Source: Candidatus Neomarinimicrobiota bacterium | Lineage (GTDB): Bacteria > Fidelibacterota > JAANXI01 | DNA: 64,000 nt | Assembly: GCA_021734025.1 (NCBI GenBank) | Contig: JAIPJS010000006.1 | Coordinates: 124,001-188,000, forward strand | Direction of reading: 5' to 3' | Shown: piece after piece, positions 31,760 to 42,684 of the stretch | Layout: every line of letters starts with the position of its first letter | Numbering within the stretch: the stretch's first letter is position 1 | Position numbers and translations under genes: made by a program | Notes under the pieces: generated by a model | What the model saw: only the letters and a program-made list of their open reading frames with translations | What the model was told of the DNA's origin: nothing | Database searches by the model: none

Positions 31760-32500
31760 TTAATCGTTCAGGCGATCGACAACGTGTTCACCGCCGTTTT
31801 GCACCAGGTTGGCATCCAGATAGACCTCCACCCGCCGGTTCCGCTGTTTGTTTTCCTCGGAATCATTGGAGAGAATGGGCCGGTATTCGCCGTATCCCAG
31901 TGCGGAAAATTTGCTCTCGCTCAGTCCGGTGCTGGCGGCCATATACTTGACCACTGCCAGCGCACGGGCTGCAGAAAGCTCCCAGTTGGACTCAAACTCG
32001 CGGCCCACGTACGGATCGCTATCCGTATGCCCTTCTACGCGTATATCAACTTTTAAATCACGATTTTGCTGTCGCAGGTTGTGTATCAGCTCACTGTACT
32101 GCGGATTATCCTCAATATGAATAAGGGTCGAATTGTCGATGACTGACCCCACCTCCGAAATCACCGGGCGAATTTTCTGTTTGAGTTCCGCATAACCAGG
32201 GTCAAACATGACACCGCTTGATAAAATAATCCTGATCCCTTTAGTCACCCGTTCAATTTCCAGCCCGCGGATTTCATTTTGGTCAACGTACCGCGTGAGT
32301 TCAGCATAGGTTTGATTCATGAGTTGATCCAGCCAGCGATCAATACTGTTTTCCGCCTCTTTCATGTAGATGAATATCATAACGAAAAACGTCAGCAGCA
32401 CGGTCACCATATCCGCATACGTGATCAACCAGACGCTTCTGGATGCGCGTTTGCGCGTCACAGGAGTTCGCCGGTTCTGACTGGTGTTCGAGGCACTCAT
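31760..32500 (-). CDS. motB: MotB-type stator protein (OmpA-like peptidoglycan-binding)
   Basis: 246 residues: one membrane helix with the proton-path Asp (WLITYADMVTVLLTFFVMIF), a plug/linker, and a C-terminal OmpA-like domain (RVEGHTDSDPYVG, then AARALAVVKYM, ALGYGEYRP, NRRVEVYL). With MotA it forms an ion-driven stator anchored to peptidoglycan. No flagellar genes are in the window, so a flagellar motor is not proven; homologous stators also power gliding or envelope machines. Confidence 0.88.
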   Translation of the reverse strand: MSASNTSQNRRTPVTRKRASRSVWLITYADMVTVLLTFFVMIFIYMKEAENSIDRWLDQLMNQTYAELTRYVDQNEIRGLEIERVTKGIRIILSSGVMFDPGYAELKQKIRPVISEVGSVIDNSTLIHIEDNPQYSELIHNLRQQNRDLKVDIRVEGHTDSDPYVGREFESNWELSAARALAVVKYMAASTGLSESKFSALGYGEYRPILSNDSEENKQRNRRVEVYLDANLVQNGGEHVVDRLND

Positions 32501-32506
32501 AATTCC

Positions 32507-33352
32507 CTATCGCCCCCCGCTCTGGTTCGCAAACATCTCCCGCTCTCGTTGGGGCACAAATGTACTCAGTTTATCCTTAACCACCAGCGGATGGTCTTTG
32601 GCATGGAGACAAAGAATGCCCTCAATCATTATCTCTTTCATCATCAGCTCATCTTCCGAACGTCGCTCGAGTTTTCCTCCCAGCGGCAGAAAGACCAGGT
32701 TCGCGAGTAAGACTCCCCAAAAGGTCGTAATCAGCGCCAAACCCATGCCGTTCAACAGGTCGGTGAATTGTTGCTGCAAATTAAAATCCGTCGCCATGGT
32801 GAATGCCCCGGTTGAATCCGGTATAGTAATTTGGGTTTTCATCATGATGATGAGCCCGATAATCGTCCCGAGCATTCCGAAGGCGGGCGAATATTGTCCC
32901 ATGTAAAAAAAGATCTCGGATCCCTGTTGATGCCGGCGATGAATATTGTTCAGCTCCAGTTCCAGGTAGTTCCGAAGGTTGTCTGGGTTACGCTCGTTGA
33001 TTGCCAGCGCCAAGCCATTCCTGAGAAAGTGATCGTCAATATCGTCCAGCGTCCCTTCCAGGGCCATAATACCCTTCTCATAAACTGTTTTCGAGGTTTC
33101 TTCAAAATAGGTAATGATATCCTGGTATTCTGACCCATGTCGTTTAAACGCATTCTTTACGACACCGAATACCCCAATAACCGCCTTCAGCGGATAGTTT
33201 ATGAGGGTGGCGGCGATGGTGCCCCCCAAAACAATCATCAGCGATTCCCGGTGAATAAACTCCACAAGGCTTCCCGTGGTACCCTGGGTAATGATGGCAG
33301 TCACTATAAGCCCGGCTCCGGCTAACAGTCCAAAAAGGGTCGCAATATCCAT
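32507..33352 (-). CDS. motA: MotA-type stator protein
   Basis: 281 residues with the MotA/TolQ/ExbB topology: two helices near the N-terminus (LFGLLAGAGLIVTAIIT and LMIVLGGTIAATLI), a large cytoplasmic loop, and two C-terminal helices (QYSPAFGMLGTIIGLIIMM and GMGLALITTFWGVLLANLVFLP). It leads the motA-motB-PorV-like-HhH barrel-amidase-murI-folC run, with gaps of 6-36 nt or overlaps. Confidence 0.9.
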   Translation of the reverse strand: MDIATLFGLLAGAGLIVTAIITQGTTGSLVEFIHRESLMIVLGGTIAATLINYPLKAVIGVFGVVKNAFKRHGSEYQDIITYFEETSKTVYEKGIMALEGTLDDIDDHFLRNGLALAINERNPDNLRNYLELELNNIHRRHQQGSEIFFYMGQYSPAFGMLGTIIGLIIMMKTQITIPDSTGAFTMATDFNLQQQFTDLLNGMGLALITTFWGVLLANLVFLPLGGKLERRSEDELMMKEIMIEGILCLHAKDHPLVVKDKLSTFVPQREREMFANQSGGR

Positions 33353-33515
33353 TCAGTTCCCCTGTCTGCAGTGCTGGTCATTCTACGAATACGTAAAATA
33401 GAACCAAATTCTCTGTTTGATTCTTGAGTAACGATATAAAAAAGAGTGCTCGTATTGTACACGTTTTACAGCGTGACTGCAAATAAAAAAAGTCCCAGAT
33501 ATTGTGAATAGCGAT

Positions 33516-35348
33516 CTACAAACGCCAGGAGGCCTGCAGCCTGAGATGCGTAATTGGATAGGTAATTCGGGTTCCCTGCTGCACGTTTTCCTGGGTTACA
33601 TTTAATAGCGTTCCTTCCCATACCAGCACCGGCATCCCAGCCTGACGATAGATAATCTGAAAAACCGGCCCCTGCGTATAAATCCGTTCCGCTGTCAGCC
33701 TCTCTTCATTCTGAATGCGCCAATCAATACGTCGTTGATACTGGTATCCGGCGTACCCGGTTATGACCCTATTTCCCACTAATGCGACCTGGTAAGATAT
33801 TTCTCCGATCTGGCGCTCCAGCATTAATTCTTCGATAAAAGCTTCCCAGTCCAGCCTGCCCTGGTCCTCCAGCTGAAGTTCGAACCGGAACTGACCCTGC
33901 CAATTATTCCAAATGGGATGCCGGATCTGCTGTTTGAGAATCATATGGCGAAACGCGAGACTTCTGACCTGGTTGAGCAGATCATCGAAATCGTAATCAT
34001 AGTAGTTGGCGAGCACCTCAGCCGAGGTGTTCCAATACCAGGATTTGGTCTTTTTATCCAACCCTGTATACAGCCTAAATACCCTGTTTCGGTAATTTTC
34101 AGCACTTCTTCGGCTGAAGAGATAAACATAGTGATTCAGAAGTACCTCCGTCCCGGCCCTGAACCGGTACTCCGGGGCGACCAAGTGAAAATATTCCAAC
34201 CCGTACCGGGTTCGCACTTCGTCCCGATCGTCAAAGTTCGTGGAATCCGGCGTGTTGTACTGCAACCGGCTGGCCGAAGAAGAAAACTTGAGTGAATCCC
34301 TGTAGCCAATCCCCATCCGGGATGAACCTTCGAGTTCTATGAAATTACTATTGTCATCGGGAGGCGTTTGTCTGCGAAGGCGATCTGCGGCAATCAACGT
34401 ATCTCGTACCTGGGTTGTATACAGGTTCTGCTGCAGTTCATATCGTGCAAAAAATTCATTTTTCAGCGGACCAATATCCAAAAACAATCCCAGAGAATTT
34501 CGAAGGTCATAGTTCTCCCGATTTTTATGCTGAACTGCACTGGATTCGACAAACGGTGTCTCAATATTCGTCGCCCGTTTGGCGTATTCGGTATTTAACC
34601 TCATCGCCAATGGATCGGCAATCTTGTACCGAAGCTGGTTCGAAACGTATTGCTGTGATTCTTCCCGGACTTCAACTGCTCCGGAATTCAGGTAGTAGGA
34701 GCGTTTTCTCTGACTGAAATTCATCGAGAGATTGTCTGAGACCCCCGGGGAGAATTGTTTGGAGACGTTCCAGCGGGTGGCGTAGGTCCGGTTTTGACGG
34801 TTATCCAGATTTTCGCCATCAAGTTGCACCTGACCGGTGGTGATATATCCACCCCAATTTTGTTGATTGAGGCGTAATCGACCGGAAAGTGTCGGGCCGT
34901 CATCTATAAACTGTCGACGAATATCCTGTTTGAATCCGCTAAAAAGCGAATACTGCAGATTCCGGCTGTTTCGTCTGGCCCCAAGAGCCGCATGTCCCGT
35001 TCTGGCGTCGTTGAAATAGCCGGATTGTTCATCATTATACCATTGCAGATTTCCCCGAAGTTCCCAGTTCCAGCTCTTGGGCATCGGCCCGTAAAAGCGC
35101 CCGTCAAACTGCTGATCATCCTTCCACTGCCGGTTAGATTCATGGATCTTTGTCATGGTACTGATAAACGAATTGGTGAGCTCGTAAGACACCTGGCTGA
35201 TCTGGCCGTCATACTGAAACTGATTATACCATCGATAAGTCGAATTCTGCTGATGGAAGCCAAACTGGGTGGAATCTGAGGGCTGGGCAAGCAGCCCCTG
35301 TCCCAGACAAACCAGCAGACTACCAACTATCCAACGAGAAAACTTCAA
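33516..35348 (-). CDS. Predicted outer-membrane beta-barrel protein, unknown family
   Basis: 610 residues; signal peptide to about residue 22 (LVCLGQGLLAQ). The rest is a succession of amphipathic strands rich in Tyr, Arg, Asn and Gln (QQNSTYRWYNQFQYDG, WNWELRGNLQWYND), ending in RLQASWRL. I do not recognise the family. The composition fits an outer-membrane barrel or a surface-layer assembly factor. It stands alone, 163 nt upstream of motA and 123 nt downstream of the FtsB-like gene. Confidence 0.6.
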   Translation of the reverse strand: MKFSRWIVGSLLVCLGQGLLAQPSDSTQFGFHQQNSTYRWYNQFQYDGQISQVSYELTNSFISTMTKIHESNRQWKDDQQFDGRFYGPMPKSWNWELRGNLQWYNDEQSGYFNDARTGHAALGARRNSRNLQYSLFSGFKQDIRRQFIDDGPTLSGRLRLNQQNWGGYITTGQVQLDGENLDNRQNRTYATRWNVSKQFSPGVSDNLSMNFSQRKRSYYLNSGAVEVREESQQYVSNQLRYKIADPLAMRLNTEYAKRATNIETPFVESSAVQHKNRENYDLRNSLGLFLDIGPLKNEFFARYELQQNLYTTQVRDTLIAADRLRRQTPPDDNSNFIELEGSSRMGIGYRDSLKFSSSASRLQYNTPDSTNFDDRDEVRTRYGLEYFHLVAPEYRFRAGTEVLLNHYVYLFSRRSAENYRNRVFRLYTGLDKKTKSWYWNTSAEVLANYYDYDFDDLLNQVRSLAFRHMILKQQIRHPIWNNWQGQFRFELQLEDQGRLDWEAFIEELMLERQIGEISYQVALVGNRVITGYAGYQYQRRIDWRIQNEERLTAERIYTQGPVFQIIYRQAGMPVLVWEGTLLNVTQENVQQGTRITYPITHLRLQASWRL

Positions 35349-35471
35349 GAGACCTCACCGATTCTATAGATAACCAAATCCAAAAAGGTAGAATTTCAAT
35401 AACAACGGAGGTGATGTCATTTTTCGAATATGGGAGAAATCACGAAAACCCGGACAATAAGTTACCGTTTC

Positions 35472-35870
35472 CTATTCCGATTTGTTCTGACTGGTCTTGG
35501 GAATCACCCGAAACACCTTTTCACCCTCCTCGGCCATTCGATAGCGCTCCCTGGCTAACTTTTCGATGTACTCCAGATCATCCCGGAGCCGGTTCCGCTC
35601 GGTGACCAATTCGGCGTTTTCCTTTTCCAGTTCCTTGATATGCTGCTCGATGACCGCCTGTTCCTGCTTCAGCTGCCACAGCTGATACAGGCCATGGTCA
35701 CTCAGGACAAACACCATGATAAAGATGAGCGCGGTACATAACCCGATGAGCCACCAGAGAAAGGCCTTGGCGCGCCCGGTACCTTCCCGCCGGGCGCGTT
35801 TAGCCTTTTTCTTACGCTTCTTGCGCTTCTTTTTGGTACTCCTGGAAAATATGTTTGAAAAGAATCCCAC
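35472..35870 (-). CDS. FtsB/DivIC-like septum formation initiator protein
   Basis: 132 residues: a very basic cytoplasmic N-terminus (about 30 residues, mostly Lys/Arg), one membrane helix (FLWWLIGLCTALIFIMVFVL), then a periplasmic coiled coil (KQEQAVIEQHIKELEKENAE) and the short conserved LARERYRMAEEGEKVFRV. This is the FtsB/DivIC plan; in E. coli ftsB also follows eno-like genes. Here eno ends 6 nt upstream, so they form one operon. Confidence 0.85.
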   Translation of the reverse strand: MGFFSNIFSRSTKKKRKKRKKKAKRARREGTGRAKAFLWWLIGLCTALIFIMVFVLSDHGLYQLWQLKQEQAVIEQHIKELEKENAELVTERNRLRDDLEYIEKLARERYRMAEEGEKVFRVIPKTSQNKSE

Positions 35871-35876
35871 GAATTA

Positions 35877-37268
<1,392 letters not shown>

Positions 37269-37314
37269 CTATTGGTTGCTTCAGTCCTGCCGTACTGCTA
37301 ATTTTACCGGCGTT

Positions 37315-38286
37315 ATGGCTATTGAATTTCTCCCGGCAGATGAACTCTCCAATGAAGAATGGGATGAGTTCGTCTGGTCCGCAAATAACGGGACCATTTT
37401 TCACACCCGACAGTTTCTCTCGTATCATCCGAAAGATCGATTTGAGGACCAATCATACGTGGTGATGAAAAAAGAACAGCCGTATGCACTGCTGCCGGCA
37501 GTCAAAGTGGAGTACGATGAAATGACGACGCTATTCAGTCACCGCGGCGCATCATATGGCGGCTTCGTGTACCAGGAAGATATCAGCATCCGGGATGCTT
37601 ACAATATGGTGGAAGGGCTCCTCAGGGAAGCCGGAGATTCCGACATTGAGCAAATTGTGATGACGCATCCGCCGTATATCTACAACCGACGGATTACGAA
37701 CTATCTGGATTTTGCGCTCTACAAGCACGGCTTTGATTATCTCAAGCGCGAAATTTCGAGCATGTTGACGCTGGAGTCATCCATCGAGGGTAACCTTGGA
37801 AAATTCCGTTCTTCCGCGCGGCGAAATTACCGGAAAGCGCTTAAGGAAGGCGTTGTAGTCCGCCGCACCGACGACTATGCTGATTTCTATGCTATATTAA
37901 AGAAAAACTTAAAAATCCGCCACGATGTACAACCAACGCATACCCTTGAGGAGTTAGAGCACCTCGCAAACCTGTTCCCGGATCGCATCAATCTGTTCGG
38001 CGCGTATCTGGACGATCGAATGATCGCCGGCGTGGTCAACTTTATCTGCAACCGGGACGTTGTGCTGGCGTTTTATATTAGTCACGATGAAGAATACCAG
38101 GAATACCGCGCGGTGAATCTGCTCTTTTATGAAATCATCCGCTGGGCTATTGATCAACACTTCCGGTACCTAGACTTCGGGATATTTACGGTCAACGAGG
38201 ATCCCAATTTCGGACTGGGACGATTCAAGGAAAGTTTCGGCGCCAGCGGCGTGTTCCGGGATACGTTTGTTAAGACAGTACTATAG
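37315..38286 (+). CDS. FemAB/BioF2-like acyltransferase (GNAT fold)
   Basis: 323 residues, one of few plus-strand genes. Tandem GNAT-like halves: an N-terminal half with FHTRQFLSYHPKDRFEDQSY, and a C-terminal half with RSSARRNYRKALKEG, LFGAYLDDRMIAGVVNF and the closing LGRFKESFGA. This is the FemABX/BioF2-like layout, whose members add amino acids to peptidoglycan bridges or acylate other acceptors. Acceptor unknown. ATG 37315 is preferred over a TTG at 37276. The stop codon's last base starts an octamer array. Confidence 0.75.
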   Translation: MAIEFLPADELSNEEWDEFVWSANNGTIFHTRQFLSYHPKDRFEDQSYVVMKKEQPYALLPAVKVEYDEMTTLFSHRGASYGGFVYQEDISIRDAYNMVEGLLREAGDSDIEQIVMTHPPYIYNRRITNYLDFALYKHGFDYLKREISSMLTLESSIEGNLGKFRSSARRNYRKALKEGVVVRRTDDYADFYAILKKNLKIRHDVQPTHTLEELEHLANLFPDRINLFGAYLDDRMIAGVVNFICNRDVVLAFYISHDEEYQEYRAVNLLFYEIIRWAIDQHFRYLDFGIFTVNEDPNFGLGRFKESFGASGVFRDTFVKTVL

Positions 38287-38413
38287 TGTTATAGTATTCG
38301 AGTGTTCAGGGGTTTTACAGTGGGATACCTTTGGGACAAGTTGAATAGCGTGTTAATGTGTTAGTGTGTTACAGTGTTAACGTGTTACAGTGTTAGCGTG
38401 TTACAGTGTTAGT
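38286..38413. repeat. Degenerate octamer array (copy C)
   Basis: The longest copy: sixteen successive octamers stay in register, with eight GTGTTANN units in a row from 38350 (such as GTGTTACA, GTGTTAGC). It starts on the stop codon of the acyltransferase gene. The rest of the 38287-38781 gap holds a solo REP and a periodic repeat; no gene seen. Confidence 0.8.
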
Positions 38414-38467
38414 GTTGACACCGCTAAGTGTATGGCAATCTCAGTTCTGTGTCTATTGAAATCGGTT

Positions 38468-38491
38468 GTTGGTAGTTCCCGCTTCAGCGGG
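38468..38491 (+). repeat. Solo REP-like unit
   Basis: GTTGGTAGT followed by the perfect palindrome CCCGCTTCAGCGGG. The core CGCTTCAGCG is shared with paired units 1 and 4, although it lies 35 kb away. A GTTCGTAGTTCGTCGT stretch follows, as it also does after the solo unit at 964. Confidence 0.65.
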
Positions 38492-38781
38492 TGTTTGTTG
38501 GTTGTTCGTAGTTCGTCGTAATCCCAAAAAACCGTTGAAACCTTCCTAATCCTGGCTGAGTGAACAGAGGACTCCGGACAATTTGACTGTAAGTCTCTAC
38601 AATTCGGATAAAACAGATTTCTCCTGCGACTCAATCGCCCTGTACAACGAACAACCACGAACCACAAACATCTTTTCTCATTTATTTGTTATTTATTCCT
38701 ACCCTATACCCATTTTATCTGCGGTCATCTGCTCAATCTGCGTTCCCCGACGGTTGGAGACTGTGTGCTATTTCAAACTCA

Positions 38782-40554
38782 TCAGAACGGCCAAATCATC
38801 GGAATAAGCAGCGTGGCAATAAACAGGAACATGATGCTGAGGGGAAAACCAAACTTAAGATAATCGGTATACTTGTAACCACCGGGGCCATAGACCATGG
38901 TATTGGTCTGGTAGCCCACCGGCGTCATAAATGAGGCGGAAGCCGCGAACGTCACGGCCATCAGAAACGGTAATGGGGATACACTTAGCGCATTAGCCGT
39001 CGTGATAGCGATTGGCGCCATGATAATGGCTGTGGAATTGTTGGACATTGTTTCCGTCAGCACGTTTGTTGCTACGTAGAGAGCGCCCAGAACAACCACC
39101 GGTCCATACGGACCGCCAAGTTGTGCTACGGAATCACCGATAATCTGGGCGAGTCCGGTATTCTCCATGGCTCGTCCCAGCGGAATCACCCCGGCCAGCA
39201 GAAAGATAACGCTCCAGTCTACCGCTTTGTAAGCCTCCTGCATTGTAATGGTCCGCGTTAATACCAGCGCAAGAACCCCCAGGATCGCCGACTTCAGTAT
39301 CGGCATCACGTTCAATGCTGCAAGCAACACTACAGCCAGGATGATAGTAATCGCGAATATCCATTTATGCCCACGCTGGAGTTTAATGTCCACTTCTTCC
39401 AGGACGACAAAGTTTTGATCATCCTTCAATGCGTCGATCCGGCGTTTCGATCCGTAAATCAACAGCGTATCCGAGGCGCTCATCGGCGTGTTTGAGATCT
39501 TATTCCGCAGTGTCTCGCCCTGTTTCCGGATGGCCAGCACAAAGCAACCGTATCGTCGCCGGAAATCGATCTCCTTCAGCGTACTTCCGATCAGTCGGCT
39601 GTTGGGAGAGACGAGTACCTCGGTCAGGGTGTTATCACCAATGGCGAGCTCTTCATCATTCAACTTGGTATCTGTCAGTAGGAGCAGTTTTTCCCGCTCC
39701 TTCAACCGCATTATCCTGTCGATCGGGCCTCGGACCAACAGAATATCATCGGGCCGTAATTTTGTAATACGGATATCGATAAGGATTTTCCGCTTGCCCC
39801 GGACAATGCCGAGAATGTTAAGATCGTATCGGTTACTGATCTGTTTGTCCAGTGGTGTTTTACCAACCAGTGGCGAATCCTCAGGGACCTGAAGTTCGGT
39901 AAGATAACGCGTCATATGGTATTTCTGGGTCAGACTGGAGAGAATACTCCTGACCGGCAGGTTCTTCCTGGCAAAAAGGAACAGGTAGAGCAAGCCAACG
40001 ACAACGAATACGATCCCCAGTTTGGTAAACTCAAACATGCCAAGCGCTCCCAGACCGTGATCCGCAGCGATGCTCGAGACGATTATGTTGGTGGAGGTCC
40101 CAATAAGCGTCATCGTCCCGCCAAAGATGGAGGCGTACGAGAGCGGAATCAGAATTTTTGAGGGACTGAACCGAAATTCGTGAGCAAACTGGAGCGCCAT
40201 GGGCAAGAATATCGCCACGGCGGCTGTGTTGTTAATAAATCCGGAAATAATGGAGGCGACAAGCAGGAAGATCACGAAAATGCGCCCCACGTTCCCTTTG
40301 GTATAGTGGATAATCCGGTCGCCAAGATAATTGATAGCACCGGTCTTACTCAGCCCAAAACTTAGCACAAACATGGCTGCAATGGTGGCCGTTGCGGGAT
40401 TACTGACTCCCGTTAACGCTTCGTCTACTGAGATCAAATTAGTTAAAAGCAGCGCTCCGAGAATCAGCCCCGCCACCATATCTATGGGAAATATCTCAGA
40501 GGCGAAAAGGATAACCGCCCCAACGATAATGATGATCAAAATCAGAATATCCAT
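38782..40554 (-). CDS. DASS/SLC13-type anion transporter with two TrkA-C domains
   Basis: 590 residues. N- and C-terminal membrane halves each have the DASS re-entrant Asn-Thr signature (GFINNTAAVAIFLP; ETMSNNSTAIIMAP). Between them two cytoplasmic TrkA-C (RCK_C) domains (LTELQVPEDSPLVGKTPLDK; VLVSPNSRLIGSTLKEIDF) likely bind a regulatory ligand. This architecture belongs to the sulfate/dicarboxylate permease group; the substrate is not readable. It stands alone. Confidence 0.88.
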   Translation of the reverse strand: MDILILIIIIVGAVILFASEIFPIDMVAGLILGALLLTNLISVDEALTGVSNPATATIAAMFVLSFGLSKTGAINYLGDRIIHYTKGNVGRIFVIFLLVASIISGFINNTAAVAIFLPMALQFAHEFRFSPSKILIPLSYASIFGGTMTLIGTSTNIIVSSIAADHGLGALGMFEFTKLGIVFVVVGLLYLFLFARKNLPVRSILSSLTQKYHMTRYLTELQVPEDSPLVGKTPLDKQISNRYDLNILGIVRGKRKILIDIRITKLRPDDILLVRGPIDRIMRLKEREKLLLLTDTKLNDEELAIGDNTLTEVLVSPNSRLIGSTLKEIDFRRRYGCFVLAIRKQGETLRNKISNTPMSASDTLLIYGSKRRIDALKDDQNFVVLEEVDIKLQRGHKWIFAITIILAVVLLAALNVMPILKSAILGVLALVLTRTITMQEAYKAVDWSVIFLLAGVIPLGRAMENTGLAQIIGDSVAQLGGPYGPVVVLGALYVATNVLTETMSNNSTAIIMAPIAITTANALSVSPLPFLMAVTFAASASFMTPVGYQTNTMVYGPGGYKYTDYLKFGFPLSIMFLFIATLLIPMIWPF

Positions 40555-41121
40555 GGGTTACCCCCAAGCATATCACTGGAAATTGCAAGTGTGAGTTTTC
40601 CGGTCATCAGTTTCTTTCGCGGACCTTCCAAAAACTTCAATTTTCGTTTCGGGCTTCACCGAAGGATATCAATCAGATATCTGTAAAAACCCTGGATAGG
40701 TATTCTGGTTATGAATAAACAATATATTGCTAAAACTGTGTTGAAAGCAATTATTATACAAATGAGTATATTTGCTCTCCTGCAAAATCCAGGATTAACT
40801 CCCTGTATATATTGCAATTTAAAAAACTTTACGGCGGAATATTTTTTGCGCTTTTCCTAATACGATTCTCCGAATTGCCAGTCGGTGATATAATGATCAT
40901 TCCGCTGTTCCGGCGTTATACGGCCTCCAATGGAGGGTGGTATTCCCGTGGTTTTCTTAAAAACACGACAGAATCATCTAGTTTCTCGCGGACATGCAAA
41001 TGGCATGCACTATTCGGCACAATCATAACGAAACATGGATCGATATCGTGGACACCTATTAAATGAATCTCCCTGCGGCAAGCCGCAGGGAATTAGCAAG
41101 TTAAATCGAGGGAGGGATGTG
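40555..41121. other. AT-rich gap upstream of the cytochrome-barrel gene
   Basis: 567 nt between divergent genes. The AT-rich part (40700-40800) is where promoters would be expected, but I see no convincing -35/-10 pair. A 20-nt hairpin, CCCTGCGGC-AA-GCCGCAGGG, lies at 41071-41090, about 30 nt before the start codon. An 84-codon frame at 40812-41066 looks non-coding. Confidence 0.5.
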
Positions 41122-42369
41122 ATGAGATCGCAACTGTTGCATTCACTAATATTTTTATTCTTATTGGGAGGAATAATTACAGTCCAACTGGAGGCACATC
41201 CGGGCTTCGCCCGAAAATACCGGATGAGCTGCACCACCTGCCATGATCCGGCACCCCGACTCAAAGATTTTGGTGAGGAATTCGCCGGGAACGGTTTTGT
41301 TATGGAAGGCAAAGAGCCATCCCGGTTCCACCTGGACACTGGCGATCCGGATCTGCTGCTCCAGGCACTGCCGCCTATCGGCTTCCGCCTGGATGCCTAC
41401 GCCCACTTTGAGCCGGGCGCTGATAATGCACACCGTATTAACGATCTACGAACACCCTACAGCCTGAAATTTCTGTCTGGCGGCCGGATCACCGAAAATA
41501 TTTCCTACTATTTTTACTTTTTCGTCAGCGAACGGGGCGAAGTTGCCGGTGTTGAGGATGCCTACCTCTACTTTCGGGATTTCCTGGGAACGCCCATCGG
41601 ACTTTCCATCGGACAGTTTCAGGTCTCCGATCCGCTGTTCAAAAGGGCACTGCGGCTAGAGTACGAGGATTACCTAATCTATAGGACCCAGGTCGGACTG
41701 GTTCCCACCGCTCTCACATACGACCGTGGACTCATGGCGGGTTACACCGCACCGTGGGGATCAGACTTTATCTTCGAACTGGTGAACGGAAACGGTATTC
41801 CGGAAGCTGACGGATTGCACAACTTCGACAATGATAATTTTAAAAACATGTTCCTGCGATGGTCGCACAACTTCGGCATGTTCAGGCTGGGAGCGTTCGG
41901 ATACTACGGCCAGACCACAATGCGTGGCGTTCTGGCCAGCGAAGGGCCCAATGTTACCAATATGGTCGGTCCGGATGCCACGCTGGAACTCGGTAAAGTC
42001 CAGTTAAACCTCCAGTATCTGATGCGGCTGGACGACAATCCCATGCTGAATACTACTCATTTGGCGGAACCGGTAATAACCCAGGGTGGACTTGCCGAAG
42101 CTATCTATGCTCCAAATGGAGACCGGAGCAACTGGTACCTGATCGGTCTTTACAACTATAGGACTTCCGACCTGTTGGATGCGCCGGGCGTCACGAATTT
42201 TATAGCCTCCAACGGCCTGTCGCAGGCGAACTACGCGCTGGATTATCATTCGGTAGGAGTCACATGGACGTACGTGCTCGGGACGAATATTCGATTGCTT
42301 ACGGAATACAACTTCGACATCGAAAACGAAGCGAACCGGTTTACTGTAGGATTCTTCAGCGGATTTTAG
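41122..42369 (+). CDS. c-type cytochrome fused to an outer-membrane barrel
   Basis: 415 residues. After a signal peptide (LIFLFLLGGIITVQLEA) comes one heme site in RKYRMSCTTCHDPAPRLKDF (CxxCH), then about 340 residues of porin-like strands (FRLDAYAHFEPGADN, YYFYFFVSERGEVAG) ending in RFTVGFFSGF. A heme held at the mouth of a barrel suggests a role in electron or redox exchange at the outer membrane. Similar CTTCH-plus-porin proteins occur in environmental genomes and are mostly uncharacterised. ATG 41122 has a GGAGGG about 6 nt upstream. A perfect terminator hairpin follows. Confidence 0.8.
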   Translation: MRSQLLHSLIFLFLLGGIITVQLEAHPGFARKYRMSCTTCHDPAPRLKDFGEEFAGNGFVMEGKEPSRFHLDTGDPDLLLQALPPIGFRLDAYAHFEPGADNAHRINDLRTPYSLKFLSGGRITENISYYFYFFVSERGEVAGVEDAYLYFRDFLGTPIGLSIGQFQVSDPLFKRALRLEYEDYLIYRTQVGLVPTALTYDRGLMAGYTAPWGSDFIFELVNGNGIPEADGLHNFDNDNFKNMFLRWSHNFGMFRLGAFGYYGQTTMRGVLASEGPNVTNMVGPDATLELGKVQLNLQYLMRLDDNPMLNTTHLAEPVITQGGLAEAIYAPNGDRSNWYLIGLYNYRTSDLLDAPGVTNFIASNGLSQANYALDYHSVGVTWTYVLGTNIRLLTEYNFDIENEANRFTVGFFSGF

Positions 42370-42391
42370 ACTGGGCAAATATTTGTATTAT

Positions 42392-42424
42392 AAAGATGCC
42401 ATCTTTTGGAAAGATGGCATCTTT
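42392..42424 (+). terminator. Rho-independent terminator after the cytochrome-barrel gene
   Basis: Perfect 15-bp stem: AAAGATGCCATCTTT pairs with AAAGATGGCATCTTT across a TGG loop, 23 nt after the stop codon, followed by ATTATTAG. The stem is symmetric, so it could also end transcription on the other strand. Confidence 0.75.
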
Positions 42425-42452
42425 ATTATTAGAAATGAGTCTGCTCTAAAAA

Positions 42453-42520
42453 GGGGCTGAAGCCCCTCTCTTTTACTATATACTCTTATTTACCCCGGCA
42501 TAAATGCCGGGGCTATTCAT
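42453..42520. repeat. Two-hairpin intergenic element (copy 2)
   Basis: GGGGCTGAAGCCCC, spacer, then CCCCGGCATAAATGCCGGGG with tail CTATTCAT. Same order and same tail as 4075-4160. Confidence 0.7.
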
Positions 42521-42631
42521 ATTCTTCTTAATTTCCATCAGTAACTTAAATTATCAAACGGCAATGTACTTTTTAGAGTACTCTCAGAAATCCTTTTAGG
42601 CATCTGAAACAGTTTTGTCGAATCCATTGTA

Positions 42632-42657
42632 TAGCGTCGTAGCATGCTACGGCGCTA
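42632..42657. repeat. Imperfect palindrome
   Basis: TAGCGTCGTAGCA faces TGCTACGGCGCTA with one mismatch and no loop. It is the last recognisable element of the 42370-42684 gap, which otherwise holds the terminator and the two-hairpin element. Confidence 0.55.
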
Positions 42658-42684
42658 CTTACATAGACTTAGTTATCTGACGCT

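Noticed and set aside
38286-38413. Octamer array as CRISPR or coding repeats
   Set aside because: Units of 8 nt with no spacers and no constant longer repeat; not a CRISPR array. No open frame runs through them.
40812-41066. 84-codon frame before the cytochrome-barrel gene
   Set aside because: No clear Shine-Dalgarno sequence, odd composition, no recognisable motif; likely chance in AT-rich DNA.
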